DNA of 64,000 nucleotides from Sacculina carcini (Eukaryota; Arthropoda; Thecostraca; Sacculinidae), in assembly GCA_916048095.2 (NCBI GenBank), contig OU696575.1, positions 4,063,501 through 4,127,500 of the forward strand. The letters are read 5' to 3'. The notes under the pieces are model-generated. The model was not told where the DNA came from. It did not search any database and saw only the letters and a list, made by a program, of their open reading frames with translations. Positions 10,757 through 21,589 of this stretch are shown piece after piece. A program made the translations under genes and the position numbers. Within the stretch, counting starts at the first letter, position 1. Each line of letters begins with the position of its first letter.

Positions 10757-13431
10757 TAGGGCTGGGCAGGAACCGGTTCCGGAACCGGTTCTGACGGTTC
10801 TGCTACGTGGGTATTGGAACCGGGTCCGAGACTCGGAACCGGTTCTGGAACCGGGTCCACACGGATCCGAGTCCACACGGTTCCGATTCTCGGATCCGAG
10901 TCCACACGGTTCCGATTCTTGGACCCGGGTCCACACGGATCCGAGTCCACACGGTTCCGATTCTCGGACCCGGGTCCACACGGATCCGAGTCCACACGGT
11001 TCCGATTCTCGGACCCGGGTCCACACGGATCCGAGTCCACACGGTTCCGATTCTTGGACCCGGGTCCACACGGATCTTAGTATCAGGACTGACAGGGAAA
11101 TGTATGCGCCTTGCGCACACACTACATGAACCCTACGGTGCGTTTTAGAATTAACGCTAATATGAAATTGCGGTGAATGCAGTTTTTCACGTGTATTTAA
11201 AAAATGCGTATTATATTGTCTTCTTTTTTCTGAAATACATGTACATTATTTGCAAGTAAGTCTGTGCGCGCAGAGTCATATTACACGAGGTATAATACTA
11301 AATTTAATACATATTATTTATTACGCTCATTTTATTAAATATATTATTTATATATTATTTTTGGCGTATGATTACCGGAATTTGATTAAATAACCGAATT
11401 TTCAGCTAATTTGAGCGAAAAAGTATCGCATGAATGTTGATACATTTTTCTAAATCTGCGTGAAAACTGCATCCTTTCCATGGTGACTTCAATTACAATT
11501 CAACAATCAAACAAACAAACAAACAACACTAATTTTAAAATCAAAGGCAGCCAATTAAACGCTACACGATCACAATTTTACGACAAAATGAATGTTTCAA
11601 CTTGACTTCCGGAAAAGGTTTTCTCATTGAATCCAATGAAATATACATTTTCGGAATCAGCATGAAAATATGTATCTACCGCAACTTGGTACTAGTTAAA
11701 CTTTTGGAAAAGTAAAGAATCCACACATTCTAAGACACACAAGCATACATGACCAAAGCTGTGATCACGGCACATCGATCACATTTGACGTGTCGCCCAC
11801 AAAGAATGTGAACACCCATAGAGGTGTGAACCAGGCGAGAAAGATGCCTGCTAAGTTTGTTTGTATCGAACGAAATGTTCGTGAAAATCCTGGAAGGAAC
11901 TCAGATTGTGTGGACATTGATGAATCCTGTCATATTTGTGTGGAAACCGTGTTTTCACTCAGAATCTGTTATGACTGAAATCAGCAGGCTGCCTTGGTTG
12001 TACGCGGCTAAGGACAAATAATTTGTCAGTCAAACTGCCAGCGCCAACATTTCAACTAGTGTTTGAGCTGTTTAGTTGAATCTAGTGAGGTCCACCGTGT
12101 ACACTTGAGTGGTGAGTGAAATTTGATTTTGCTTTATTTCTATACATTATCATGCATAAATGTTTAATATTAGAAATTGTTTCTACTTATTAAAATGGCA
12201 TTATTATCAATTTCCCTCTTATTTTTTAGTTTCAATTTATTCTTAGTGCTCCAACATTAGTAGCGTAGCAGAGGGCCTTAGTAACCTTGCGATTATTACG
12301 AAAATGTTGACAATATTCATCACTGAATCTAATAATTATCACTCAATGAGGTCGTTAGGGGGAAAATCACTCTTTTATTGAACTCGGCGTATACTTTATC
12401 ATTTAAGCATTTAGTCATAAGAATAACTAACATACTTCTTCCCAAATGTAACTTTTTTTACCCGAGAACGCCCATTATATCGCTAATATGGAATTGTTGT
12501 GAAATTGCCAATATGCCTCGATATAGAACTATTCAAATTCATATTTTTCATATTTTCCATTTCACGTCTCCCGAGAAGTGAATCCATTATCATGGTGGAG
12601 GGACCGAGTGTTGTTACTGCCTCGACTACATGAAGTGGGACAAAATATTTGTGCACACCGGCATCTTCCGTTCCATCTGAACGTTTATTTTCAAAAGCCG
12701 ATGAATGGATATCACACAGACTGAACAGTCTCAAAGAAGAAAACATAAATATGATTCTCTTTTTGAATAAAAATGTGTAATATATACGCGTTTTGTGTAT
12801 GTGTGTGTGAACGTGTGCGTTACGGAATAAGCGAACGTTTTCGGGCAATAGCCGAAATCAAATTATTGTTTGTTTGAGATATTATGTAACAGGTGATACG
12901 CAAACATTGTTTATATTGGAAAGTACATTGACTATTTAGCACATTTTTGCAGCATTAGCCACATTATTGTGTCAGCATTGTATGCATTTTTCTGTTGTTG
13001 AATATAGAGATGTTAATGCCTTGTACATGTCTTCATTGAATATTAAAGCTTTTCTTCAAATTACAGGGCCGTAGTCAAGAGTTATATCCCTCACTCACCC
13101 AAAAGAACAAAAGGAGGATCCCCCACAAAAATGAAATTTATGAAATGTTGAATTTAATTTTGTGAGAATACCCACTATAATGAAACTGATAGAACTTTGA
13201 CTTTGAATACAATTTTGAATTTATATAAACATTTGTTATTTTCCCAGTCACACGTTCATCTATGCCAACTCTCTTTTGTGTCTTTTCCCTTTGGGTGATC
13301 TCTAAACATGCGCACAGAAAATATTTTTTTTCATCCAAGCGGAACCGGTTCCGGAACCGGTTCCAACGGTTCCACTGCCCTACGGATCCGGAACCGTGAG
13401 TATCAATTTTCACGGTTCCTGCCCAGCCCTA
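10757..13431. mobile_element. Non-autonomous hAT DNA transposon, copy 1
   Basis: The ends are inverted repeats, TAGGGCTGGGCAGGAACCG on the left and its complement on the right. A perfect 8-bp target duplication gtgcgcac (10749-10756 and 13432-13439) is diagnostic of hAT. The element is 2,675 bp and encodes no recognisable transposase. A GC-rich minisatellite lies near the left end, and the rest is AT-rich with no gene seen. A second copy begins at 62461, is very similar outside the minisatellite, and runs off the window. Confidence 0.9.
10856..11078. repeat. 45-bp minisatellite inside hAT copy 1
   Basis: The repeated unit contains GGGTCCACACGGATCCGAG followed by TCCACACGGTTCCGATTCT. Equivalent points fall at 10927, 10972 and 11017, giving a period of 45 bp. 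Because 45 is divisible by three, every frame on both strands stays open. The long 'protein' frames across it are therefore by-products of the array. Confidence 0.85.
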
Positions 13432-13826
13432 GTGCGCACCAACCCTCTTCAGTGTCTGGTCCAACATCTGGTTCGCATCCGCCTGACCACATCCTCACCC
13501 AGGGATGCAGCAGCCATCGAGGGCAACATCTGGTCCACAGCCGTGCGCCCAGACCATATGTGACCCAGAACACCAGGCGACAACATACGCACATACACAC
13601 ACATTCTCAACCACACACGCCAGCGACGTATAAAACACCGTCACACACACTCTTCCACAACCAGTCCACAGAACTCACCCTGTTGCTGGCTCGCTCTGTT
13701 GTTTACCATTGCTCGTGTTTTGTTTCGCCACAGTAAGTAACCGCTTCTGAACTGTGATCTCTTGTGAATATATATTGTGTTGTCGTCCCCCATTGTGTCG
13801 TTTGCCAGACCCGGGGGGTTGCAACA

Positions 13827-14935
13827 ATAGTGAAAGTGAAATGCCTCTAATACCGTACATAGTTAATTTATTCAGCAGGATAGTATGGTCTAAAGTATCG
13901 AAGGCCTTTTTAAGGTCGATGAAAACACCAATGGAACACAATTTTCTGTCAACTTGCTTGGAGATCTCCTCGGTCAAGTCTAGAATGGCGTGTGACGCAT
14001 TTTTACCTGGGCGAAAGCGTATTGATTTTGATCTATAAGATTTTATTTATTTATGTACTCATTGATTCTGATGTGAATTAATTTTTCTAATAGTTTGGAG
14101 AACTGGGGTAGCAGTGAAATTGGCCTGTAATTTGCACACACATTTGTATCTCCACTCTTGTACAATGGAATCACCTTGGCAATTTTCATTTATGATGGAA
14201 ACTTGCCTGATGAGAGTGATAGGTTGAAAATATACTCTAACGGATGAATTATGAATGTACTTGCTAATTTGATCATCTGCATGTTGAGACCGAATATATC
14301 AAACGAATATTTGTTTTTTAAACATTTGATTATACGAGAAATTTCAAAGGCGTTAGTTGGTCGCATGAAAAAAGACTTACTAAAATTCGATGATGTTTTG
14401 TTTTTAACATAGGAATTTTGAATGGATGAGTTTTCAATTTGTTCGGCCAAGTTGGATCCAATGTTTGCAAAGTAACTGTTCAGTGTATTGCATATACCAT
14501 ATGTGTTTGTGATCTTTGTATAATTGAATGCAATTTCCCGTGGAATGACTCTACTCTTGGGTTTTCTTCGAATTGCTTCGTTCAAAATCATCCTGAACCA
14601 TCAAAGTTCCTATGATGTTATTTTTGTTTTCGTTCAGTAAATTCCTATAGTAATGTCTTTTTTGCATCCTTAATAAATTATTGAGCGTATTTCTGTAGGT
14701 TTTGTAAATGATTTCACTCTCCGGTGTTTTCTCCCTTTGATATTTCTTATATAAGGTAGTTTTTGTAAACATGATATTACCAAAGAGTCAGCCAACTCTT
14801 CTTTTCACGACGGTGAGCGTTTTTTTTGTATGGAAAATGTTCATCGACAAGTGCGACAAATATTTCAAGAAAATTATTAAAACTTGATTCTGCATCATTT
14901 GTGTAAATAACATCCCAGCTGAGCTCCTGGAGGTC
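13827..14935 (-). mobile_element. LINE-1 piece: region before the RT and RT fingers
   Basis: The minus strand encodes the linker after the endonuclease (DLQELSWDVIYTND, then KKYQREKTPESE), then YFANIGSNLAEQI and the RT finger region ending FIDLKKAFDTLDHTIL and YGIRGISLS. These are classic LINE RT motifs. Several frame changes break it. A few codons of the next upstream part survive beyond element C (19014-19031). Confidence 0.82.
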
Positions 14936-15074
14936 TGTTGTATATTCCATTTACATTAGCGCTGACATGAGCTGCGCCCTTTATGTCTAATATTTGTCTC
15001 TTATTGTTTAGTTGTGTACATGCGGTGTTATGAGCTTAATAAAGCCCATGTTTTGGTTGAATATTTTCTTCACA
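14936..15074 (+). repeat. 5' LTR of element C
   Basis: 139 bp, identical to 18875-19013. It contains AATAAA at 15038-15043, a probable polyadenylation signal. At this length it is a very short LTR for a Ty3/Gypsy element. Confidence 0.95.
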
Positions 15075-15075
15075 A

Positions 15076-15089
15076 TTTATTAAGCTCAT
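15076..15089 (+). promoter_or_regulatory. Putative self-complementary primer-binding site
   Basis: TTTATTAAGCTCAT begins one base after the LTR, where a primer-binding site is expected. It is a perfect 14-base reverse complement of 15030-15043 within the LTR. No TGG start (the complement of a tRNA CCA end) is present. This is the arrangement known from Tf1-type self-priming, where the RNA 5' end folds back as primer. A transcript start near 15030 is inferred, not shown. Confidence 0.6.
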
Positions 15090-15138
15090 TATTATGGAAT
15101 AATCATCGACCAGTAAGTAAATCAATCATTCATCCAGT

Positions 15139-18100
15139 ATGGAAAAACTGCTTTGTCCGGACAAACTAACTGTTGATCCTTCCTCGGAGAATGCTGAGAA
15201 AGAATTCAAATACTGGAAGCGAACCTTCGATAATTTTCTCGATGAGTGTGGTGAAAATGCTCCAGATAAGCTCAGGTGTCTTGTCAAGTATGTTTCGTCG
15301 AATGTGTATGAAAACATTGCCGATTGCGTGTACTATAAGGAGGCAATTTCTATGCTTGAGAAGCTCTACATGCGTAAGAAAAATGTCATATTTGCCCGTC
15401 ACCTGCTTGTCACACATAAACAACAGTCAGATGAAAGTATCGATGATTTTTTCTCGGATTTACTTCGCCTCAGCAAGGCTTGTGAACTTTGTGCTGTTTC
15501 AGCTGAAGAATACAGGAGAGAATTAGTCCGCGATGCGTTCATAAGTGGTCTCCAATCTAATGAAATACGTCAGCGACTTTTAGAGCGTGATGGAATCACA
15601 ATGAATGAGGCTTTTGATATTGCGCGATCTCTGGATTTGGCTCGCAAAAACGCGTGTGCTTACAATCATTCAGACCACACTGTTGCGGCCACTCGTGACA
15701 CTCCCAGGGATAATCATGAGTTCTCTAACGATGTCGTAGCGAGGGACGAGCAGGACGCGAATTCCTCCAGTCTTGCTGCAGTGTCTCAGTCTAAGAGGTG
15801 CTGGTACTGTGGAGGCGCTATGCATGCTAGAGGGAAATGTCCGGCTCGCAACAGCGAATGTTTAGCTTGCCACAAGAAGGGACATTGGGCAAAAATGTGC
15901 CGCTCAAAAATGAAATCTCAAGGAGCTGTGGCAGCTACAGTTGAACGTGGATCGCTATGCGCTTTATCTGCTGTTCCTGGTCTTGCTGCCTCTACTGTCT
16001 CCGTCACAGTGAATGGGTTTCGAGCATCAGCATTGGTTGACTCTGCAAGTTCAGGTAGCTTCGTTGATTCTAGACTAGCTGACATACTCAATCTCAAGAT
16101 TTTTCCGTCAAATAAGACAATTACGTTAGCTTCAACTTCCAACGAAGTGACGATAAAAGGTCATTGTTATACGAAGCTCGTCATGAATGGCAGAGTATAT
16201 GACAAAACACGACTAGAAGTGATTGATGATTTGTGTGTTGACATAATACTTGGCCTAGATTTTCAACAACGGCATGAGGCTGTGCATTTCCAGTTCGATG
16301 GTCCAGAACCTACACTTCATGTCAATTCGAAGGAGAGTCGTCAAGTTTGCAGTCTCGCTGTCGCCAAACTTCCGGAACCACAACTTTTCTGCAACTTGCA
16401 GCCGAACATTAAACCTATTGCGACTAAATCTCGACAGTTCAGTCCACAAGATAAGGTATTCATAGAGGAAGAGATTAACAACTTGCTCTCAAGTGACATA
16501 ATCGAGCCCAGCACGTCACCCTGGAGAGCCCAGGTGGTGGTGACCAAAGGAAAGCATAAGAAGAGAATGTGCATAGATTATTCTAACACTATCAATATAT
16601 ATACCAGTGCGGATGCGTATCCTTTGCCTAAAATCGATGATATTATAATAAATCTTGCTACTTACCGCGTATTTTCAACTTTTGACTTGAAAAGTGCCTA
16701 TCATCAGGTGGCTATTAACCAAGCAGACGAACCGTACACTGCTTTTGAGGCAAATGGGAAGTTGTATCAGTTCAAGCGGATACCATTTGGGATCACTAAT
16801 GGTGTTGCGGCTTTCCAGCGCGCAATGGACAGTTTCGTAGAACAGGAAGGGTTAGATAATACGTTCGTATATCTGGACAATATAACCATAGCTGGCAAGG
16901 ATCAGAGAGAACACGATATGAACGTGAATAAATTCATAGAAGCTGCCAAACGTCGTCATTTGACACTTAATCACAAAAAGTCCATCATCTCATCGTCAAA
17001 TATCAACATTCTGGGATATGAAATTTGCAATGGATTGATAAAACCAGATAAGGAGCGTTTACAGCCCCTCATTCAGCTCAGCGCTCCCACAAATAAGCAA
17101 GAGTTGAAGAGGATACTGGGAATGTTCTCGTACTACGCTAAATGGATCCCACAATTCTCAGACATAGTTCAACCTCTCTTGACGGTAGAAACTTTTCCGA
17201 TGAATTCAGAAGCACAGCTGGCATTCTCTTCCATCAAACAAAAGTTGAACAAGGCGATGCTGGTTGCACCTGACTTTGGAATTCCGTTCGTTGTAGAGAC
17301 TGACGCGTCGGATGTCGCCATTTCAGCAACTTTAAATCAAAGTGGTCGGCCTGTTGCTTTCATGTCTAGGACGCTCAACACCAATGAACGAATGTACCCA
17401 GCAGTAGAGAAAGAGGCGACCGCCGTAATTGAGGCGGTACGAAAATGGCGTCATTTCTTATCAAGCAACAAATTCACTATCGTCACTGACCAGCGCTCCG
17501 TTGCTTTCATGTTCGACAGTAGAAAACGTTCAAAAATAAAGAACGATAAAATTCAAGGATGGCGGATGGAACTAGCAAACTACTGCTACCAGATTAAATA
17601 TCGTCCTGGAAAACTGAACGTTGCACCGGATGCTCTCAGTCGAGTGTGCTGTGGAATGTCTCACACATTGTCACTCCCTCAAATACATACCGAACTGTGT
17701 CATCCCGGCGTAACACGAATGTTGCACTACGTTAGAACGAAACATCTTCCATTTTCGACTAGTGATGTGAAAACTCTGTGTTCATCTTGCCGAATTTGTG
17801 CGGAAGTGAAGCCTCGGTTTGCCAGGGTTCCTGCAGGAACGCTTGTTTCAGCCACTAAGCCAATGGACCGACTCAGTGTTGACTTCAAGGGACCGTTGCC
17901 TTCCAAGAGCAACAACAAGTATATATTTGTCGCGGTTGATGAATACTCCCGGTACCCTTTCGCTTTTCCGTGCAAAGACACCTCCTCGTCGACAGTCATC
18001 CGTTGTTTAGAAGAGATATTCTCACTTTTCGGAACACCTGCGTTTGTCCATTCAGACAGAGGACTTGGGTTCATGTCTCAAGATGTTAGAAATTACTTAC

Positions 18101-18825
18101 TGCAACAAGGCGTGGCATCAAGCAAGTCGACGCCATACCATCCGCAAGGTAATTCCCAAGTAGATAGAGTTAACGGCATTGTGTGGAAATCGGTGAAACT
18201 AGCGCTTCGTTCAACAGGCTTACCTGATACCCACTGGGAACAAGTGCTACCACGTGCACTGCATTGTATACGCTCCCTCCTCTGTACGTCGACGAACTGC
18301 ACACCACACGAGCGGATGTTCAATTACGAAAGGCGTTCATCTATTGGAAAATCGTTGCCAACTTGGCTGACTCGCCCGGGACCAGTTCTACTGCGAAATT
18401 TCGTCCGTAACAACAAAGATGAGCCTTTGGTGCGCAAAGTGGAGCTGTTGGACTCAAATCCAATGTATGCCCACATACGATATCCTGACGGTCGCGAGTC
18501 TTCGGTCTCCTTAAGAGATATAGCTCCATATCCTACTGATAACGCTACTCCTATCGGTGCAGACCGGACACGCGTCGCTGAAGTAAACAGTGATACAGTG
18601 TCTGAAGATCTATCACATTGGCCGAGAGAGACTACGGCAGAATCAACGAATGGCGTTGAAAACGGAATCGAAACACGGTCATGTTTATCTCAATCACATG
18701 AACTTGAGTGTGTTGGAGAACCTGTATGTACGCCTTCTATGTTGTCACCTCAAACTTCGCCTCCACCTCGTCGTGGTCTTCGTGTACGGAGACATCCAGA
18801 TCGTTATTCTCCTCCTCGATTTTAA
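15139..18825 (+). CDS. Gag-Pol polyprotein of element C
   Basis: This is a single frame of 1,228 residues. Gag comes first, with two CCHC zinc knuckles at about residues 221-258 (CWYCGGAMHARGKC and CLACHKKGHWAKMC). A retropepsin-type protease is near residue 301 (VDSASSGSFVD, then IILGLDF). RT spans about 430-620 (FSTFDLKSAYHQV and FKRIPFGITNGVAAF), RNase H about 700-820 (VETDASDVAISATL and VTDQRSVAFMF), and integrase about 870-1130 (H2C2 region, HSDRGLGFMS, YHPQGNSQVDRVN). A proline- and arginine-rich tail ends it. No frameshift separates gag from pol, so the products would come from one polyprotein. The start at 15139 is the first ATG after the leader. Confidence 0.93.
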   Translation: MEKLLCPDKLTVDPSSENAEKEFKYWKRTFDNFLDECGENAPDKLRCLVKYVSSNVYENIADCVYYKEAISMLEKLYMRKKNVIFARHLLVTHKQQSDESIDDFFSDLLRLSKACELCAVSAEEYRRELVRDAFISGLQSNEIRQRLLERDGITMNEAFDIARSLDLARKNACAYNHSDHTVAATRDTPRDNHEFSNDVVARDEQDANSSSLAAVSQSKRCWYCGGAMHARGKCPARNSECLACHKKGHWAKMCRSKMKSQGAVAATVERGSLCALSAVPGLAASTVSVTVNGFRASALVDSASSGSFVDSRLADILNLKIFPSNKTITLASTSNEVTIKGHCYTKLVMNGRVYDKTRLEVIDDLCVDIILGLDFQQRHEAVHFQFDGPEPTLHVNSKESRQVCSLAVAKLPEPQLFCNLQPNIKPIATKSRQFSPQDKVFIEEEINNLLSSDIIEPSTSPWRAQVVVTKGKHKKRMCIDYSNTINIYTSADAYPLPKIDDIIINLATYRVFSTFDLKSAYHQVAINQADEPYTAFEANGKLYQFKRIPFGITNGVAAFQRAMDSFVEQEGLDNTFVYLDNITIAGKDQREHDMNVNKFIEAAKRRHLTLNHKKSIISSSNINILGYEICNGLIKPDKERLQPLIQLSAPTNKQELKRILGMFSYYAKWIPQFSDIVQPLLTVETFPMNSEAQLAFSSIKQKLNKAMLVAPDFGIPFVVETDASDVAISATLNQSGRPVAFMSRTLNTNERMYPAVEKEATAVIEAVRKWRHFLSSNKFTIVTDQRSVAFMFDSRKRSKIKNDKIQGWRMELANYCYQIKYRPGKLNVAPDALSRVCCGMSHTLSLPQIHTELCHPGVTRMLHYVRTKHLPFSTSDVKTLCSSCRICAEVKPRFARVPAGTLVSATKPMDRLSVDFKGPLPSKSNNKYIFVAVDEYSRYPFAFPCKDTSSSTVIRCLEEIFSLFGTPAFVHSDRGLGFMSQDVRNYLLQQGVASSKSTPYHPQGNSQVDRVNGIVWKSVKLALRSTGLPDTHWEQVLPRALHCIRSLLCTSTNCTPHERMFNYERRSSIGKSLPTWLTRPGPVLLRNFVRNNKDEPLVRKVELLDSNPMYAHIRYPDGRESSVSLRDIAPYPTDNATPIGADRTRVAEVNSDTVSEDLSHWPRETTAESTNGVENGIETRSCLSQSHELECVGEPVCTPSMLSPQTSPPPRRGLRVRRHPDRYSPPRF

Positions 18826-18874
18826 TTATTTTAACGTATTGTTATATTGTTGCCTTGTTCTAAGAGGTGGAGAA

Positions 18875-19013
18875 TGTTGTATATTCCATTTACATTAGCG
18901 CTGACATGAGCTGCGCCCTTTATGTCTAATATTTGTCTCTTATTGTTTAGTTGTGTACATGCGGTGTTATGAGCTTAATAAAGCCCATGTTTTGGTTGAA
19001 TATTTTCTTCACA
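18875..19013 (+). repeat. 3' LTR of element C
   Basis: 139 bp, identical to the 5' LTR by eye. It is followed by the aggtc target duplication. Confidence 0.95.
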
Positions 19014-19031
19014 AGGTCATTTACAAAATTG
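19014..19031 (-). mobile_element. LINE-1 remnant between element C and LINE-2
   Basis: Read on the minus strand, these few bases continue the LINE-1 frame upstream of 14935 (INFVN leading into DLQELSW). LINE-2 sequence starts directly after. Confidence 0.5.
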
Positions 19032-19251
19032 ATCTTTGCCGATTTTGAAAAAACCAACACTTGATTCTTCCATCATCAAAAATTATCGTCCTGTTTCAAT
19101 TATCAATCTCACCTCCAAGTTGTTAGAATCCGTTATTTTCTCCCAACTTTCTCCTCTTATTAACGATGTTTTAGATCCTTACCAGTCTGGCTTCCGACCT
19201 TTCCATTCAACTGAGTCTGTTCTCACATCTGTTGTTGACGTTGTGTTATCT
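19032..19251 (+). mobile_element. LINE-2 piece: start of RT (5'-truncated element)
   Basis: The plus strand encodes PILKKPTLDSSIIKNYRPVS, then KLLESVIFSQL and YQSGFRPFHSTES, the RT finger region of an L2/CR1-type LINE. The element is 5'-truncated here. After element D the frame continues exactly at 25158 (VVDVVLS, then HFSFRHS). Confidence 0.85.
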
Positions 19252-19674
19252 TGTGGTGGTCTGCAGTTTAATATCATGTGTAAATAATATTGCTGCGGCG
19301 TATGTGAGCAGTTTGCGGCGATTGCGTTTCACACTATTATTTCTGCTTGTATTTTGTGAGTGATTTTTATATGCGTGTATTTAAATTAATTGTTTGCTGT
19401 ATTATGTTTTAGCATTGTTCATATAAGTTATGTATTTAGAAATTGTTATGTTCTTATTGCTTCGTGGGCCACACTTGTTTCTGATTGGTCCACGTCTGAC
19501 CTGGGTCGCTGGCGAGGTACCCCATTGGCCCACGTCACCACAGGCCGACCCTATAAAGGGACACACACACTCACTCTCGCCCCTTTTTTCGTTGTGGTCG
19601 TGACGCTGGCTGGTTGTGTCTCAATATATAGTGTCTTTGAGTCTTAGTATTGTTTTCTGTAGCTCGTTGCTACA
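19252..19674 (+). repeat. 5' LTR of element D
   Basis: 423 bp. A TATA-like CTATAAAGGG occurs at about 19550-19559, a plausible promoter. The ATATATAG tract and the GTTGCTACA end are also found, in part, inside the internal palindrome. Confidence 0.92.
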
Positions 19675-19749
19675 AGTGGTGCCCCGAGTGAGGACTCAGT
19701 GTTTTATTGATTCAATCCATCATGTCTCTCGATGAGAAGTTGTGCGTTG

Positions 19750-20540
19750 CGCCTGAAGCCAGTTAGAACCGGGTGGTCATCAAGGCCCCGGTATTCCTGC
19801 CCAAGGCTGCCGAGGGATGGTTCCTCATTCTTGAGGCGCAGTTTCGGCTGCAAAACATTTCAGTCGAAGCCACACAGTTTGACCACGTGCTGGCGTCGCT
19901 TCCGGCGGACGTTCTCATGCAGCTGCCACCAAGCTGTCTCCAATCGCACAGTTATGCTACTATTAAGACAGCGGTGGTCGATCTGTATGAGCGTTCCAGG
20001 CCCGAATTATTTGAGGAGCTGATCTCCAAACAACATATGACGGGCAAGCCATCAATATTCATGGCGGAACTGCAGGCCATAGCGCGCAAGGTGGGCGTAT
20101 CTGACGATTTGGTTCGCCACAAATTTGTACAGGGTCTGCCACCGAGTATTGGGCCGGCGCTGGCGGCGCAGAGAGAGTTGTCGCTCACTGGCCTTGCCAA
20201 GCTTGCTGACGAATTGGTCCCGCTGCTGGCGGTTACTTCATCGGGTGCTATTGCGCCCGCAGCGCCTTGCATGGCAGCGCCTGTCGCTGATGCCGCATCG
20301 ACTCGAGCGCGACATCCGTCACGTGAGAAGGCGTCTGGCGCATCTTCATCCGTCGGCAGAGGACTCCAGCCGTATCATGTTGGACAAAAGCCGCAGGTGT
20401 GTCGCGCACACCTATATTACGGACCGCAGGCGCGAAGCTGCAAGCACTGGTGCCGCTGGCCCAAGAAGAATCGCGACTTGGTCATGGAGGCATCATCTCG
20501 TGCGGCCTCACCACTCCGTCAGCCGCCGGAAAACTAGGAC
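19750..20540 (+). pseudogene. Gag region of element D
   Basis: The capsid-like part carries KAPVFLPKAAEGWFLILEAQ, then HVLASLPADVLMQL and VRHKFVQGLPPSIGPAL, the pattern of the short gag of many arthropod and other invertebrate Gypsy elements. A cysteine-containing segment near the end may be a reduced zinc knuckle. It belongs to a broken element. Confidence 0.75.
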
Positions 20541-21589
20541 GGCAGGCGTGTAACGCTGTGAACGCGCCCTTGCCGCTCTTAGAGCTCACAGCCGTCGTAA
20601 ACGGACAAACGGTACGTTTTATTGTCGACACCGGTGCGGCGGTATCCGTGGTACCCCCGTCGCTGGTGCGTTATTATTTAATCAATCCAACCGCTGTGAG
20701 AATCAAATCGGCAGGTGGCCAGATGATCCGCGTGCACGGCGAGGTCCGGCTTGTACTTGGGCTGCGTTGTTTACGTCGCCAATTGCAGTGGACGTTTGTC
20801 GTGGCAGATGTCACGCAAGCGCTTATCGGCCAAGACTTTTTGGCCCATTTTGGTCTTATCGTGGATTGTCGTCGCCGGCGCATACTTGACACTAGCACTG
20901 ACGTGTCCACGAGGTGTCTTTCAGCAGCTGTTGACACGTGCGGTGTTATCGTCAGTAACGAGACTGGCCTTTCAACACGTGTTCAGAAGCTGCTGGCACA
21001 GTTTCCGGCACTTTTCTTGACGTCTCGTGCTCCACCTGCGGCATGTGCATCCGAGGTGGCGCACACAATTGACACGGGCAGCGCCGCACCCACTTTTGCG
21101 TCTCCGCGCCGTCTCAACCCACAGCGCGAAGCAGCAGCGCGGCAGGTTTTCGAGCAGTTGCTGGCTCAGGGTATCGTACGCCCATTACGTTCTCCGTGGG
21201 CTTCGCCGCTCCACCTCGTTCCTAAACGTAACCCGGGCGAGTGGCGAGTCACGGGAGACTACAGGGCACTCAAAGAAGTGGCACTTTCTTCTCAAAGAAG
21301 CTCTCACAGGCACAACGGAAATATTCCGCGTTTGACCGCGAATTACTGGCTGCGTACACGGCCGTCTTGCACTTTCGGCACATTCTGCAGGGCGGGCGCA
21401 CGATCCTTTTCACGGACCACAAGCCGTTGGTCGGTGCATTTTATAGCCGGCGCCCTGCCAAGCTTGATCGCCAGCAGCGCCATCTTGCGGTGCTTTCTGA
21501 ATTTCTGTGTGATGTGCAGTTTGTCCGAGGCTCAGAGAATATTGTCGCGGACTGTTTGTCTCGCCCAGCCTGCAGTGTGACTGTGGACG

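Larger units (their letters stand above)
10528..13826 (+). mobile_element. Solo LTR, interrupted by a hAT element
   Basis: The sequence begins TGTGGCGCC and ends TTGCAACA, flanked by ATAG on both sides (10524-10527 and 13827-13830). Setting aside the nested hAT (10757-13431) and one copy of its 8-bp duplication leaves about 616 bp. A TATA-like TATAAAA occurs at 13629-13635, and a CAGTAAGT splice-donor-like site follows. No internal coding region of an LTR element is present, hence a solo LTR. LINE-1 reads straight through in frame when the whole insert is set aside. The orientation is inferred from the TATA box. Its family is unknown. Confidence 0.7.
14936..19013 (+). mobile_element. LTR element C, Ty3/Gypsy, looks whole
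   Basis: Two identical 139-bp LTRs (14936-15074 and 18875-19013) have TG...CA ends and are flanked by a perfect 5-bp duplication aggtc (14931-14935 and 19014-19018). A polypurine tract AGAGGTGGAGAA precedes the 3' LTR. One uninterrupted gag-pol frame fills the interior. It looks whole and very young. It sits inside LINE-1 close to the LINE-2 junction. The primer-binding site is not tRNA-like but complementary to the element's own LTR (see the entry for 15076-15089). Confidence 0.95.

Noticed and set aside
10520-11148. Several 75-200-residue open frames on both strands with repeats such as GPRIGTVWTRIRVD
   Set aside because: They are translations of the 45-bp minisatellite and the solo-LTR repeats. 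A period divisible by three keeps all frames open. No known protein is matched.
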